NCBI GenBank assembly: GCA_964576365.1
Contig: CAZNUT010000021.1
Location: forward strand, 1 to 23,153
Reading direction: 5' to 3'
DNA length: 23,153 nucleotides
Source: CAZMJG01 sp964576365
Lineage (GTDB): Bacteria; Patescibacteriota; Microgenomatia; UBA1406; GWC2-37-13
Part shown: piece by piece, positions 14,859 through 21,852 of the stretch
How the letters are laid out: each line of letters starts with the position of its first letter
How positions within the stretch are numbered: position 1 is the stretch's first letter
Notes under the pieces: generated by a model
Told to the model about the DNA's origin: nothing
Databases searched by the model: none
Seen by the model: only the letters and a program-made list of their open reading frames with translations
Made by a program: the position numbers and the translations under genes

Positions 14859-15983
14859 ATGAAGTTGGTACTTATTGGTATTCAAGGCGCAGGAAAATCA
14901 ACGCAAGGCAATTTTTTGTCGCGTCGGTTTAAGATTCCATATCTTTCTACTGGTCATATATTTCGTCAAATCGCCAAGGAAAAAACCCAACTCGGAAGAT
15001 ACGTCAAAGAGTTGATTAATTCTGGCTCTTTAATTCCAGATGATAAAGTAATCCATATTGTTAATAGTTACTTGAGTCGGCCAGCTTACAGCCGAGGTTA
15101 TATTTTGGATGGGTTTCCCCGTACCCTTACTCAGGCAAAGTTATTTAAAAATAACGTCGACAAGGTGATTCAGATTCATATTTCGGACAAAGAAGCTTTA
15201 TGGCGCTTGGCATATCGTAATGACATTCGTGACGATGACACCATAGAAGCTATTCGAAAGCGAATTGAGCTTTTTAAAAAATTTACACTTCCTGTTTTAG
15301 ATTATTATCGTAAGCAAAAGAAATTGGCAGTTATTGACGGTGAGCAATCAATAGACGAAGTTCGGGAAGAAATATTAAAATCTTTAGGTAAGCAGCTGAT
15401 TAAAAATAGAATGCATCAATGGTCACAAAAGAAAAATACAATTATGGCGATTGTCGGATTGCCAGGTGCAGGTAAAACTGAAGCTTCGGAATACTATCAT
15501 TCACTAGGATTGCCTGTTATTTCCTTTTCAGAGATCGTAAATAAAACCATAGATAAACGAAAAAAACCACATACTCTCACTGTCCATCATGAAGTCCGCC
15601 AGGAATTGAGAGCAAAGTATGGATTTGAAGCAATGGCATTACTGAGCAAAAAAAAGATAGAAACCACTCTCAAAAAGCACAATTTGATAGTTATTGAGGG
15701 AATGCGTTCCTGGGAAGAGTATCAGTATTTAAAAAAAGAGTTTAAAGATATTCGTATTTTTATTGTTGCTATTCATGCTGATAAGGAGAAAAGATACGAG
15801 AGAATTACGTTGCGTAAGTCGCGTTCAGCATTAAAAGGCGAGAAGAGAGATATTGATGAATTATTAAGCACACACATGGGGCCCACAATAGCCTTTGCTG
15901 ACTTTATGGTTAAGAATAACTTTTCGAAGGAAGAATTTTATAATAAATTAGATGAAGTTCATCGAGAAGTATATTTTTCATAG
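14859..15983 (+). CDS. adk: Adenylate kinase fused to a UPF0200-like P-loop kinase domain
   Basis: Residues 1 to about 178 are an adenylate kinase (ATP + AMP = 2 ADP): P-loop GIQGAGKST (7-15), STGHIFRQ with AMP-site Arg36, GYILDGFPRT (80-89), and RDDDTIEAIRKRIE. The lid between Arg120 and Arg124 is very short and lacks the zinc-finger insert of long-form enzymes. Residues about 194-374 form a second P-loop domain: IVGLPGAGKTE (from 198), LPVISFSEIV, VRQELRAKYGFEAMA, IVIEGMRSWEEYQYL and TIAFADFMVKN. This motif order resembles the archaeal UPF0200 nucleotide-kinase-like family, whose substrate I cannot state. No stop separates the domains; Met185 and Met196 are possible internal starts. Position between secY and map is normal for adk. 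Confidence 0.88.
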   Translation: MKLVLIGIQGAGKSTQGNFLSRRFKIPYLSTGHIFRQIAKEKTQLGRYVKELINSGSLIPDDKVIHIVNSYLSRPAYSRGYILDGFPRTLTQAKLFKNNVDKVIQIHISDKEALWRLAYRNDIRDDDTIEAIRKRIELFKKFTLPVLDYYRKQKKLAVIDGEQSIDEVREEILKSLGKQLIKNRMHQWSQKKNTIMAIVGLPGAGKTEASEYYHSLGLPVISFSEIVNKTIDKRKKPHTLTVHHEVRQELRAKYGFEAMALLSKKKIETTLKKHNLIVIEGMRSWEEYQYLKKEFKDIRIFIVAIHADKEKRYERITLRKSRSALKGEKRDIDELLSTHMGPTIAFADFMVKNNFSKEEFYNKLDEVHREVYFS

Positions 15984-15985
15984 GT

Positions 15986-16747
15986 ATGAAGAGATCAGTA
16001 CATCTTAAGACACGGCAGGAAATTGAAATAATGCGTGAAGGAGGCTTAATTCTCCAAAGAGTCATGAAAGATCTTTTGCCTGTCGTAAAATCGGGTAAAA
16101 CCACGAATGAGATTGATCAAGTTGCTCAAAAGCTTTTGTTGAAATATGGTGCTGACATTTCATTTCAAACAGTTTCAGGATACTCTTGGGCTACTTGTTT
16201 GCCCGTAAACGCACAAGCAGTACACACACCTCCTTCAAATTATATCTTGCAAAACGGTGATCTATTGACAATAGACATTGGAGCACTCTTTAAGGGTTAT
16301 CACACAGATTATGCAACTACGATTTGTGTCGGGGGTACGTGTGATAAAGAAAAGAAGATATTTTTGCAGGCAGGAGAAGAAATATTAAATGCAGCGCTAA
16401 AAAAAATTAAAGCTGGAGTGTATTTGGGGGAAATCGGTCAGTTTATACATCAAGAGATAAGTCAGAAAGGATATTTTATTCTTAAGCAGCTCACCGGGCA
16501 TGGAATTGGTAAAGAGCTTCATGAAGATCCATATGTATTGAATTATTTATCAGGTTCAAAAGAAAAAACATTTAAAGTGCAAGATGGCTTGACTATTGCC
16601 GTAGAGATTATATACTCTATGGGGACAGAGCAGATTGAGTATGAATCGCCTGGTGCATGGTCGATAGTTACAGCAGATCGTAGTTTATCTGCATGTTTTG
16701 AGCATACCATCGCAATAATTGATGGATCTGCTTCCATTTTGGTATAA
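15986..16747 (+). CDS. map: Type I methionine aminopeptidase
   Basis: This enzyme removes the initiator methionine from new proteins in the cytoplasm and uses two metal ions. The protein is 253 aa. The metal and catalytic residues map to His80 (QAVHTPPSN), Asp97 (TIDIGA), Asp108 (HTDYAT), His172 (TGHGIGKELHED), Glu207 (TIAVEII) and Glu239 (CFEHTI). Two motifs depart from the usual sequence: AVHTPP in place of CHGIP and VEII in place of IEPM around Glu207. It starts 2 nt after the adk stop. Its TAA stop lies inside the infA promoter. Confidence 0.94.
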   Translation: MKRSVHLKTRQEIEIMREGGLILQRVMKDLLPVVKSGKTTNEIDQVAQKLLLKYGADISFQTVSGYSWATCLPVNAQAVHTPPSNYILQNGDLLTIDIGALFKGYHTDYATTICVGGTCDKEKKIFLQAGEEILNAALKKIKAGVYLGEIGQFIHQEISQKGYFILKQLTGHGIGKELHEDPYVLNYLSGSKEKTFKVQDGLTIAVEIIYSMGTEQIEYESPGAWSIVTADRSLSACFEHTIAIIDGSASILV

Positions 16748-16760
16748 TAGATGGTACAAT
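16719..16760 (+). promoter_or_regulatory. Tandem extended -10 promoters before infA
   Basis: TGGTATAAT (16740-16748) has TTGATG (16719-16724) 18 bases upstream as a 4-of-6 -35. Twelve bases downstream, TGGTACAAT (16752-16760) repeats the same pattern. The predicted starts are near 16755 and 16767. The second would leave only about 3 nt before the infA ATG at 16770, so a nearly leaderless mRNA. The first overlaps the end of map. Confidence 0.55.
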
Positions 16761-16769
16761 ATACCTTTT

Positions 16770-17012
16770 ATGCAGGATATAAAAAATAATGTCATAGTCA
16801 TGGAAGGTCGGGTAGCAGAAAACCTTCCAAATACGATGTTTCGAGTAGTTCTAAAAGAAGAAAAGACTCAAGCGGAACGAATTATTTTGTGCTATCTTTC
16901 TGGAAAAATGCGACAGCATTTTATTAAAATTCTTCCGGGAGATATGGTTAGGGTTGAAATAACGCCCTATGACCCGGGAAAAGGACGAATTATTTATAGA
17001 AAATCGGTATGA
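16770..17012 (+). CDS. infA: Translation initiation factor IF-1
   Basis: This is an OB-fold factor that blocks the ribosomal A site during initiation. From ATG 16770 the protein is 80 aa (E. coli 72). Hallmarks are VMEGRVAENLPNTMFRV, LSGKMRQHFIKILPGDMV and EITPYDPGKGRIIYR. About five extra residues (KEEKTQAERI region) lengthen the loop before the SGKMR segment. An upstream in-frame start at 16719 would overlap map and include the promoter, so it was rejected. The TGA stop overlaps the rpmJ start (ATGA). Confidence 0.94.
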   Translation: MQDIKNNVIVMEGRVAENLPNTMFRVVLKEEKTQAERIILCYLSGKMRQHFIKILPGDMVRVEITPYDPGKGRIIYRKSV

Positions 17013-17125
17013 ACGTAAGATCATCAGTGACAAAACTTTGTGAGTCGTGTAAAATTGTAGTTCGCAAAGGTTTGTTATATGTTATTTGTAAACGAAATCC
17101 TAAGCATAAACAAAAGCAAGGATAA
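17009..17125 (+). CDS. rpmJ: Large subunit ribosomal protein bL36
   Basis: This is the smallest 50S protein, a zinc-binding 38-residue peptide. Zinc ligands are Cys11, Cys14, Cys27 and His33 in KLCESCKIVVRKG and YVICKRNPKHKQKQG, matching the zinc-containing L36 form. Its ATG overlaps the infA stop by 4 nt, the common infA-rpmJ coupling. rpsM follows after 15 nt, the standard alpha-operon order. Confidence 0.95.
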   Translation: MNVRSSVTKLCESCKIVVRKGLLYVICKRNPKHKQKQG

Positions 17126-17140
17126 TTTTTTATTTTCACT

Positions 17141-17554
17141 ATGTCACGATTAATGGGAATTCTGTTACCGGATGAAAAACGCATTGATTATGCGCTTACT
17201 CTTATTTATGGTATCGGTTGGACAACTGCAAAACGTGTTTTGACGACAACTAAAATTGCAGGAGAAAAGAGGGTGAAAGATATGACAGAAGAAGAATTAA
17301 AGTCCCTTACACAAATTATAGAAAAGAATTACAGAGTAGAAGGAGATTTGCGTGAAGAGACGGGTGAAAATATTAAAAGATTAAGAGAGATAGGAACATA
17401 CAGAGGCATGAGACATAGTCACGGTTTGCCCGTTCACGGTCAGAGAACACGTTCAAATGCCCGTACCAAAAGAGGAAAAAGAAAGACTGTTGGAGCGTTA
17501 ACAAAAGAAGCATGGGCAAAAACAGAAACTGCTACTGCAAGCACAAATAAATAA
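17141..17554 (+). CDS. rpsM: Small subunit ribosomal protein uS13
   Basis: This is the S13 protein of the 30S head, forming bridges to the 50S subunit. The protein is 137 aa (E. coli 118). It shows LPDEKRIDYALTLIYGIG, LREETGENIKRLREIGTYRGMRHSHGLPVHGQRTRSNART and a basic segment KRGKRKTVG. The extra residues are at the C-terminus (TKEAWAKTETATASTNK). The start is CACTATG with no Shine-Dalgarno. Confidence 0.97.
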   Translation: MSRLMGILLPDEKRIDYALTLIYGIGWTTAKRVLTTTKIAGEKRVKDMTEEELKSLTQIIEKNYRVEGDLREETGENIKRLREIGTYRGMRHSHGLPVHGQRTRSNARTKRGKRKTVGALTKEAWAKTETATASTNK

Positions 17555-17558
17555 TTTT

Positions 17559-17939
17559 ATGAAACAAACCAAACAAAAACAGAAACGAATTGTCGAATCA
17601 GGAAGAATATATATTACTGCCACTTTTAACAATACATTGGTTACCATAACTGATGATAGTGGTATTACTCTTGTAGTCAGCTCATGCGGCATGCATGGAT
17701 TTTCAGGAACTAGAAAATCAACGCCTTATGCTGGTACTGTTACCACCGAATTTGCTTTAAAAAAAGCAATTGATGAACATGGAATGCGAAAATTAAATGT
17801 TTTTGTAAAAGGTATAGGTCCAGGCCGAGAAGCTTCATTGCGAGCTGTTAGATCGTCAGAAATAGATATAGATGCAATAGTTGACATTACTCCAATTCCT
17901 CACAACGGCGTCAGACCGCCTAAAGTGAGAAGAGTTTAA
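17559..17939 (+). CDS. rpsK: Small subunit ribosomal protein uS11
   Basis: This is the S11 protein of the 30S platform, near the E site. The protein is 126 aa. Typical segments are GRIYITATFNNTLVTITD, SSCGMHGFSGTRKSTPYAG, GIGPGREASLRAV and DITPIPHNGVRPPKVRRV. It begins 4 nt after rpsM and is followed by rpsD after 6 nt. Confidence 0.97.
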   Translation: MKQTKQKQKRIVESGRIYITATFNNTLVTITDDSGITLVVSSCGMHGFSGTRKSTPYAGTVTTEFALKKAIDEHGMRKLNVFVKGIGPGREASLRAVRSSEIDIDAIVDITPIPHNGVRPPKVRRV

Positions 17940-17945
17940 TTTTTT

Positions 17946-18566
17946 ATGAGATACACAGGCCCAAAAAATAGAATCGCTCGAAGAGAAAATATGGATTTAA
18001 GCATGAAAACTGCTGGTTCTCAATCTTATGCACGTCTTCTAAAAAAATTAAATATTCTTCCCGGTCAACATGGGACTCGAAAAAGAAAAAAAACCTCGGA
18101 GCATTCTAAACAGCTTCGCGAGAAACAAAAATTGAGATACATGTTTGGTGTTACTGAAACACAAATGAAAAAGTATTTTACATCTGCATCGCGAAAAAAA
18201 GGAAACACAGCGCTTTATTTAGCTGAATTATTGGAACGTCGATTAGATAATATTGTATATAGATTAGGGATGGCTCCAACACGAGCAGCTTCTCGTCAAC
18301 TTGTATCTCATGGCCATATTTCAGTAGCGGGAAAACAAGTAGATATCCCCTCTTTTCAAGTAAAAACAGGCACGAAGATCGTTTATAATACTAAAGATGC
18401 TGCAAAAATACCCTATATTGAAATGTATAAAAAACAAACTGATGTAATCATTCCTGAGTGGTTGACTCCCGAGGCTGAAGGTGGAGTACTACAGGCTGAT
18501 CCTTCAAGCAACATTCTTGAAAATCAGATTAATATGAGACTTGTTGTTGAATTTTATTCAAGGTAA
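17946..18566 (+). CDS. rpsD: Small subunit ribosomal protein uS4, zinc-free type
   Basis: This is the S4 protein, a primary 16S rRNA binder and assembly initiator. In E. coli it regulates the alpha operon. The protein is 206 aa. The N-terminus RYTGPKNRIARREN lacks the cysteines of zinc-binding S4 forms. The middle has LPGQHGTRKRKK, QKLRYMFGVTE and the S4 RNA-binding domain ERRLDNIVYRLGMAPTRAASRQLVSHGHI. It ends NMRLVVEFYSR, as usual. Confidence 0.97.
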   Translation: MRYTGPKNRIARRENMDLSMKTAGSQSYARLLKKLNILPGQHGTRKRKKTSEHSKQLREKQKLRYMFGVTETQMKKYFTSASRKKGNTALYLAELLERRLDNIVYRLGMAPTRAASRQLVSHGHISVAGKQVDIPSFQVKTGTKIVYNTKDAAKIPYIEMYKKQTDVIIPEWLTPEAEGGVLQADPSSNILENQINMRLVVEFYSR

Positions 18567-18595
18567 TTTATTATTTTCAAAAGTTTACACATCGT

Positions 18596-19516
18596 ATGAT
18601 AGAGCCGTCTTTTTCAGTCGTTCAGACAGAATCATCTAATACTTACGCAGAGTTTATTTATGAGCCTTTACATGCAAGTTTTGGCAATAGTATTGGTAAT
18701 GCTATGAGAAGAACATTACTTTCGTCTCTCTCATCAGCAGCGCTCGCATATGTTCGATTTGAAAAAGCTCCTCATTTTTTTGCTACAATTGACGGAGTAA
18801 AGGAGTCAGTCTTGGATATCGTTCTTGCGTTAAAACAAGTAAGATTTAAAACGGCAGGAGAAGGGCCGTTCCATATACAATTAAACGTATCGGGAGAAGG
18901 TAAAGTATATGCAAAAGATATAAAAGGAGAGGTGGAGGTAGTCAATAAAGATTTATATATTGCACAGTTAACAGACAAAAAAGCTTCACTGGTGGTTGAT
19001 GGTTTTGTTACCATCGGCTATGGATATGAATCTGCTGAGGAGAAAGAAAAAAAGTCAGGATATATCAGCGTGGATTCAGTATTTTCCCCAGTTGTCAAGG
19101 TAAATTTTAAAGTAGAAGAGGCGAGAGTTGGGAGAAAATCAAATTATGATAGATTAATTTTACAAGTATGGACTGATGGGACAATCACTCCATCTGATGC
19201 TGTCAGACAGTCTTCAGCTATCCTTTCTCAACATTTTCAACTTATAAATGAAGGGAAGGTAAAGACTTCAGATGAAATAAGTGCTAAATCTCCAGCTCAT
19301 GCAGATGCTGGTAGTCCAAAAGCATATGAAACTATTATTGATGAGTTGAATCTTCCTTCACGTGTTATTAATGCTCTTTTGAGAGAAAATATTGAAACCG
19401 TGAAAGATCTTGTTGAAAGGGGAAAAGAAGATTTGACAAATCTGAAAGGTGTAGGAAAAAAATCTATAGACCTCATCGTTGATGAATTAAAAAAGATGGG
19501 AGTCGAACTTATTTGA
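18596..19516 (+). CDS. rpoA: DNA-directed RNA polymerase subunit alpha
   Basis: This is the alpha subunit, which dimerises to scaffold RNA polymerase and contacts upstream promoter DNA. The protein is 306 aa (E. coli 329). The N-terminal domain has EPLHASFGNSIGNAMRRTLL (assembly surface) and RVGRKSNYDRLILQVWTDGTI. The C-terminal domain runs from about 245 to 306, with Arg256 and Asn259 in PSRVINALL matching the DNA-contacting Arg265 and Asn268 of E. coli, then LKGVGKKSIDLIVDELKKMG. A 29-bp gap separates it from rpsD. Confidence 0.97.
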   Translation: MIEPSFSVVQTESSNTYAEFIYEPLHASFGNSIGNAMRRTLLSSLSSAALAYVRFEKAPHFFATIDGVKESVLDIVLALKQVRFKTAGEGPFHIQLNVSGEGKVYAKDIKGEVEVVNKDLYIAQLTDKKASLVVDGFVTIGYGYESAEEKEKKSGYISVDSVFSPVVKVNFKVEEARVGRKSNYDRLILQVWTDGTITPSDAVRQSSAILSQHFQLINEGKVKTSDEISAKSPAHADAGSPKAYETIIDELNLPSRVINALLRENIETVKDLVERGKEDLTNLKGVGKKSIDLIVDELKKMGVELI

Positions 19517-19523
19517 CAATCTC

Positions 19524-19994
19524 ATGAGACACAGAGTAAAACTTACACGATTTAAAGGAGGAAGAGATGCTTCGCGCATGATGCTGAAAAAGTTGATGAT
19601 AAATTTTTTAAAGCAATCACAACTTGTTTCTTCTGACAAAAAAATTAAAACAATTAAATCTCAGTTGGAAAAAGTAATTACTTTATCTAAAGAATCTACT
19701 GAATCAAATAAAAATAGACTTTTAACATTTTTTAATGATAAAAAAATTGTCGACGTTCTTTTTGATCAAGTAGGAAAGGCATGCGTTGCTATTCCTGGTG
19801 GTTATCTTAAGGCATCCCATCTAAATCAGCGTCAATCAGATGCTACAAATTTAATGAAATTAGAATGGGCACATCCAGTAAAAATTGAGTGGTCTCATGC
19901 AAGCTCTGCTGTGAAAAAATCAAAAAAAGCTGAAATATCATCAAAGAAAAATCCGTCTAAAAAAATAAAAAAAGTTGAGATAACAGAATCTTAA
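19524..19994 (+). CDS. rplQ: Large subunit ribosomal protein bL17 with basic tail
   Basis: This is the L17 protein near the exit tunnel. The protein is 156 aa against 127 in E. coli. The conserved N-terminus is MRHRVKLTRFKGGRDASRMM. The core continues through the AIPGGYLKASHLNQRQSDA segment and MKLEWAHPVKIEW. The C-terminal tail of about 35 residues is very rich in Lys and Ser. It follows rpoA by 7 nt. Confidence 0.94.
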   Translation: MRHRVKLTRFKGGRDASRMMLKKLMINFLKQSQLVSSDKKIKTIKSQLEKVITLSKESTESNKNRLLTFFNDKKIVDVLFDQVGKACVAIPGGYLKASHLNQRQSDATNLMKLEWAHPVKIEWSHASSAVKKSKKAEISSKKNPSKKIKKVEITES

Positions 19995-20001
19995 TTTATC
20001 T

Positions 20002-20442
20002 ATGGTTCACATTACACAAACTACTAAACCGCAAAGCGCAAAAAATATTGTTAGATTTTGGCACTTGATTGATATGAAAGATGCTGTTTTAGGAAGAAAA
20101 ATACCAGAAATAGCAAAATTACTTCAAGGAAAACATAAAGTAAATTATGTGCCATACCTTGACGCAGGAGATTTTGTAGTTGTTATCAATGCAAAAGATG
20201 CAAAAGTAACAGGAAAAAAAGTTGAAACTAGTACATATCAATATTATTCCGGTTACCCAAGTGGGAGAAAAGAAGTATCTCATGATAAAATGATGAATAA
20301 AAATCCAAAAGAAGTTGTTCGATATGCAGTAGCTGGTATGTTGCCAAAAAATACCTTAAGAGATAAAAGATTGGCTCGACTTTATATATATGCAGACGAT
20401 GTGCATCCTTATCATGATAAATTCATGAAGAAAAAAGCTTAA
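20002..20442 (+). CDS. rplM: Large subunit ribosomal protein uL13
   Basis: This is the L13 protein, an early 50S assembly protein. The protein is 146 aa (E. coli 142). Landmarks are RFWHLIDMKDAVLGRKIPEI, VPYLDAGDFVVVINA, KKVETSTYQYYSGYPSGRKE and the conserved VAGMLPKNTLRDKRLARL. It is paired with rpsI as in most bacteria, here appended directly to the alpha operon after rplQ. Confidence 0.97.
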   Translation: MVHITQTTKPQSAKNIVRFWHLIDMKDAVLGRKIPEIAKLLQGKHKVNYVPYLDAGDFVVVINAKDAKVTGKKVETSTYQYYSGYPSGRKEVSHDKMMNKNPKEVVRYAVAGMLPKNTLRDKRLARLYIYADDVHPYHDKFMKKKA

Positions 20443-20457
20443 TTTATTAAATTTATT

Positions 20458-20910
20458 ATGGCTAAAACAGTTAAAAAACAAACATATTATGAAGCTCTTG
20501 GAAGACGCAAAGAAGCAGTTGCAAGGGTACGATTGTATATTTTAGGCAAAGAAAAGGATGTAAATGTTGATAATGCCTTATATCAAAAAGGTGCCATAAT
20601 GGTAAACGGAAAAAAAGCGGAGGATTACTTCTTAAATGATGCAAATAAAAAACGTTTTCTTTCGCCATTTATTTTGACTCAATCATTAGATAGATTCGTA
20701 CTGACTGCTCAAATAAGAGGAGGAGGAACAACAGGTCAACTAGAAGCTTTTCTTTTAGGTCTTTCACGAGCTTTGCAAATGATAGAACAAGAGTTTAGAC
20801 CAATTTTGAAGCAAGCAAATCTTCTTACCCGTGATGCACGAATACGTGAAAGAAGAAAGGTAGGAACCGGAGGAAAAGCTAGAAGAGCAAAACAATCTCC
20901 AAAGCGATAA
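20458..20910 (+). CDS. rpsI: Small subunit ribosomal protein uS9
   Basis: This is the S9 protein, whose C-terminal tail reaches P-site tRNA. The protein is 150 aa (E. coli 130). The family signature is YEALGRRKEAVARVRLY, RGGGTTGQLEAFLLGLSRAL, LLTRDARIRERRKVGTGGKARRAKQSPKR; the terminal SPKR resembles the usual SKR that contacts the P-site anticodon loop. It is the last gene of the ribosomal block. No clear intrinsic terminator follows. Confidence 0.97.
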   Translation: MAKTVKKQTYYEALGRRKEAVARVRLYILGKEKDVNVDNALYQKGAIMVNGKKAEDYFLNDANKKRFLSPFILTQSLDRFVLTAQIRGGGTTGQLEAFLLGLSRALQMIEQEFRPILKQANLLTRDARIRERRKVGTGGKARRAKQSPKR

Positions 20911-20930
20911 GCTCTCTTGAGAAATGTTTG

Positions 20931-20936
20931 TATAAT
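20931..20936 (+). promoter_or_regulatory. -10 element of the glycosyltransferase pair
   Basis: A perfect TATAAT sits in the 35-bp gap after rpsI. The predicted start near 20943 would leave about 3 nt before the ATG at 20946, again a nearly leaderless transcript. No good -35 is visible at 16-18 bases, so confidence is moderate. Confidence 0.4.
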
Positions 20937-20945
20937 AAGACGTGT

Positions 20946-21851
20946 ATGTCTTTAGATATCTCCATCATCATTCTTTCTTACAATACAAAGGAATTAACTA
21001 GACGTTGTTTGGATGAGCTTGTAGCTTCTTTGCATCGTTACAAAAAGGTACAGAGTGAAATTATAGTAATTGATAATGCGTCAGAGGACGGATCTGTGCA
21101 AGAGCTACAACGTACTATCTTAGAGTATCAAGATTTTGAATCCTCCATAGTTTTTAATTTGATTGTAAACAACATAAATATTGGCTACCCTAAGGGAAAT
21201 AATGAAGCAATAAAGCAAGCAGGTGGTGAATATGTTCTTTTTTTAAATTCAGACGTAATGGTAGGTGATTTGAATTGGGAGTATTTGCTAAATGAAATGA
21301 GAAGTCATAAAAGACGAGGCGCGATGACAGTTAGTGTGTTGCTGCCTAGCGGTAAGCCTGATAGAGCGGCTCATCGAGGATTTCCCACACCCTGGAATTC
21401 ATTCTGTTATTTTATGAAGCTTGAATTTTTACTGGGATCGGTTCCTGTTATAGGTCGTTTTTTTGGAGGATATCATCTTACAGACAAGCCTCAAAACCAA
21501 ATACACAATGTTGATGTGATCAGTGGAGCATTTTTTTTAAGTAGAACAAAGCTTATTCAAGATCTTCAAGGGTTTGATGAGTCGTATTTTATGTATGGGG
21601 AGGATATAGATCTTTGTTTTCGAATAAAGGAAAAAGGGTATGTTATTGTTTTTGATCCAACGCAATATGTAGTGCATCATAAATATCAAAGTGGTTTGCA
21701 GCATAAAAATAAATCTAGGCGTACAACAACAAGGCGTTATTTTTTTAATGCAATGCGTATATTTGTGGATAAGCATTATCGTGGCAAATATTCAAATTTG
21801 ACTATATACCTGGTAAAAAAAGGCATTGACATTATTTCTTTTTTTTCTTGA
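20946..21851 (+). CDS. Family 2 glycosyltransferase
   Basis: This is a GT-A fold sugar transferase, probably cytoplasmic and acting on cell-envelope glycan. The protein is 301 aa. It opens ISIIILSYNTKELTRRCL, has VIDNASEDGS (41-50), NINIGYPKGNNEAIK, the acidic metal-binding segment LNSDV (100-104) and GFDESYFMYGEDIDLCFRIK (about 209-228). The layout resembles rhamnosyltransferase-type (WbbL-like) members, but the substrate cannot be read from sequence. ATG 20946 follows a -10 element; an in-frame TTG at 20928 would start upstream of the predicted transcript. Its TGA lies 1 nt before the next gene, so the two glycosyltransferases form a unit. Confidence 0.88.
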   Translation: MSLDISIIILSYNTKELTRRCLDELVASLHRYKKVQSEIIVIDNASEDGSVQELQRTILEYQDFESSIVFNLIVNNINIGYPKGNNEAIKQAGGEYVLFLNSDVMVGDLNWEYLLNEMRSHKRRGAMTVSVLLPSGKPDRAAHRGFPTPWNSFCYFMKLEFLLGSVPVIGRFFGGYHLTDKPQNQIHNVDVISGAFFLSRTKLIQDLQGFDESYFMYGEDIDLCFRIKEKGYVIVFDPTQYVVHHKYQSGLQHKNKSRRTTTRRYFFNAMRIFVDKHYRGKYSNLTIYLVKKGIDIISFFS

Positions 21852-21852
21852 T

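Noticed and set aside
20911..20922. TCTC-TT-GAGA after rpsI as a terminator hairpin
   Set aside because: Four pairs with a two-base loop cannot form a stable hairpin, and no T-run follows.
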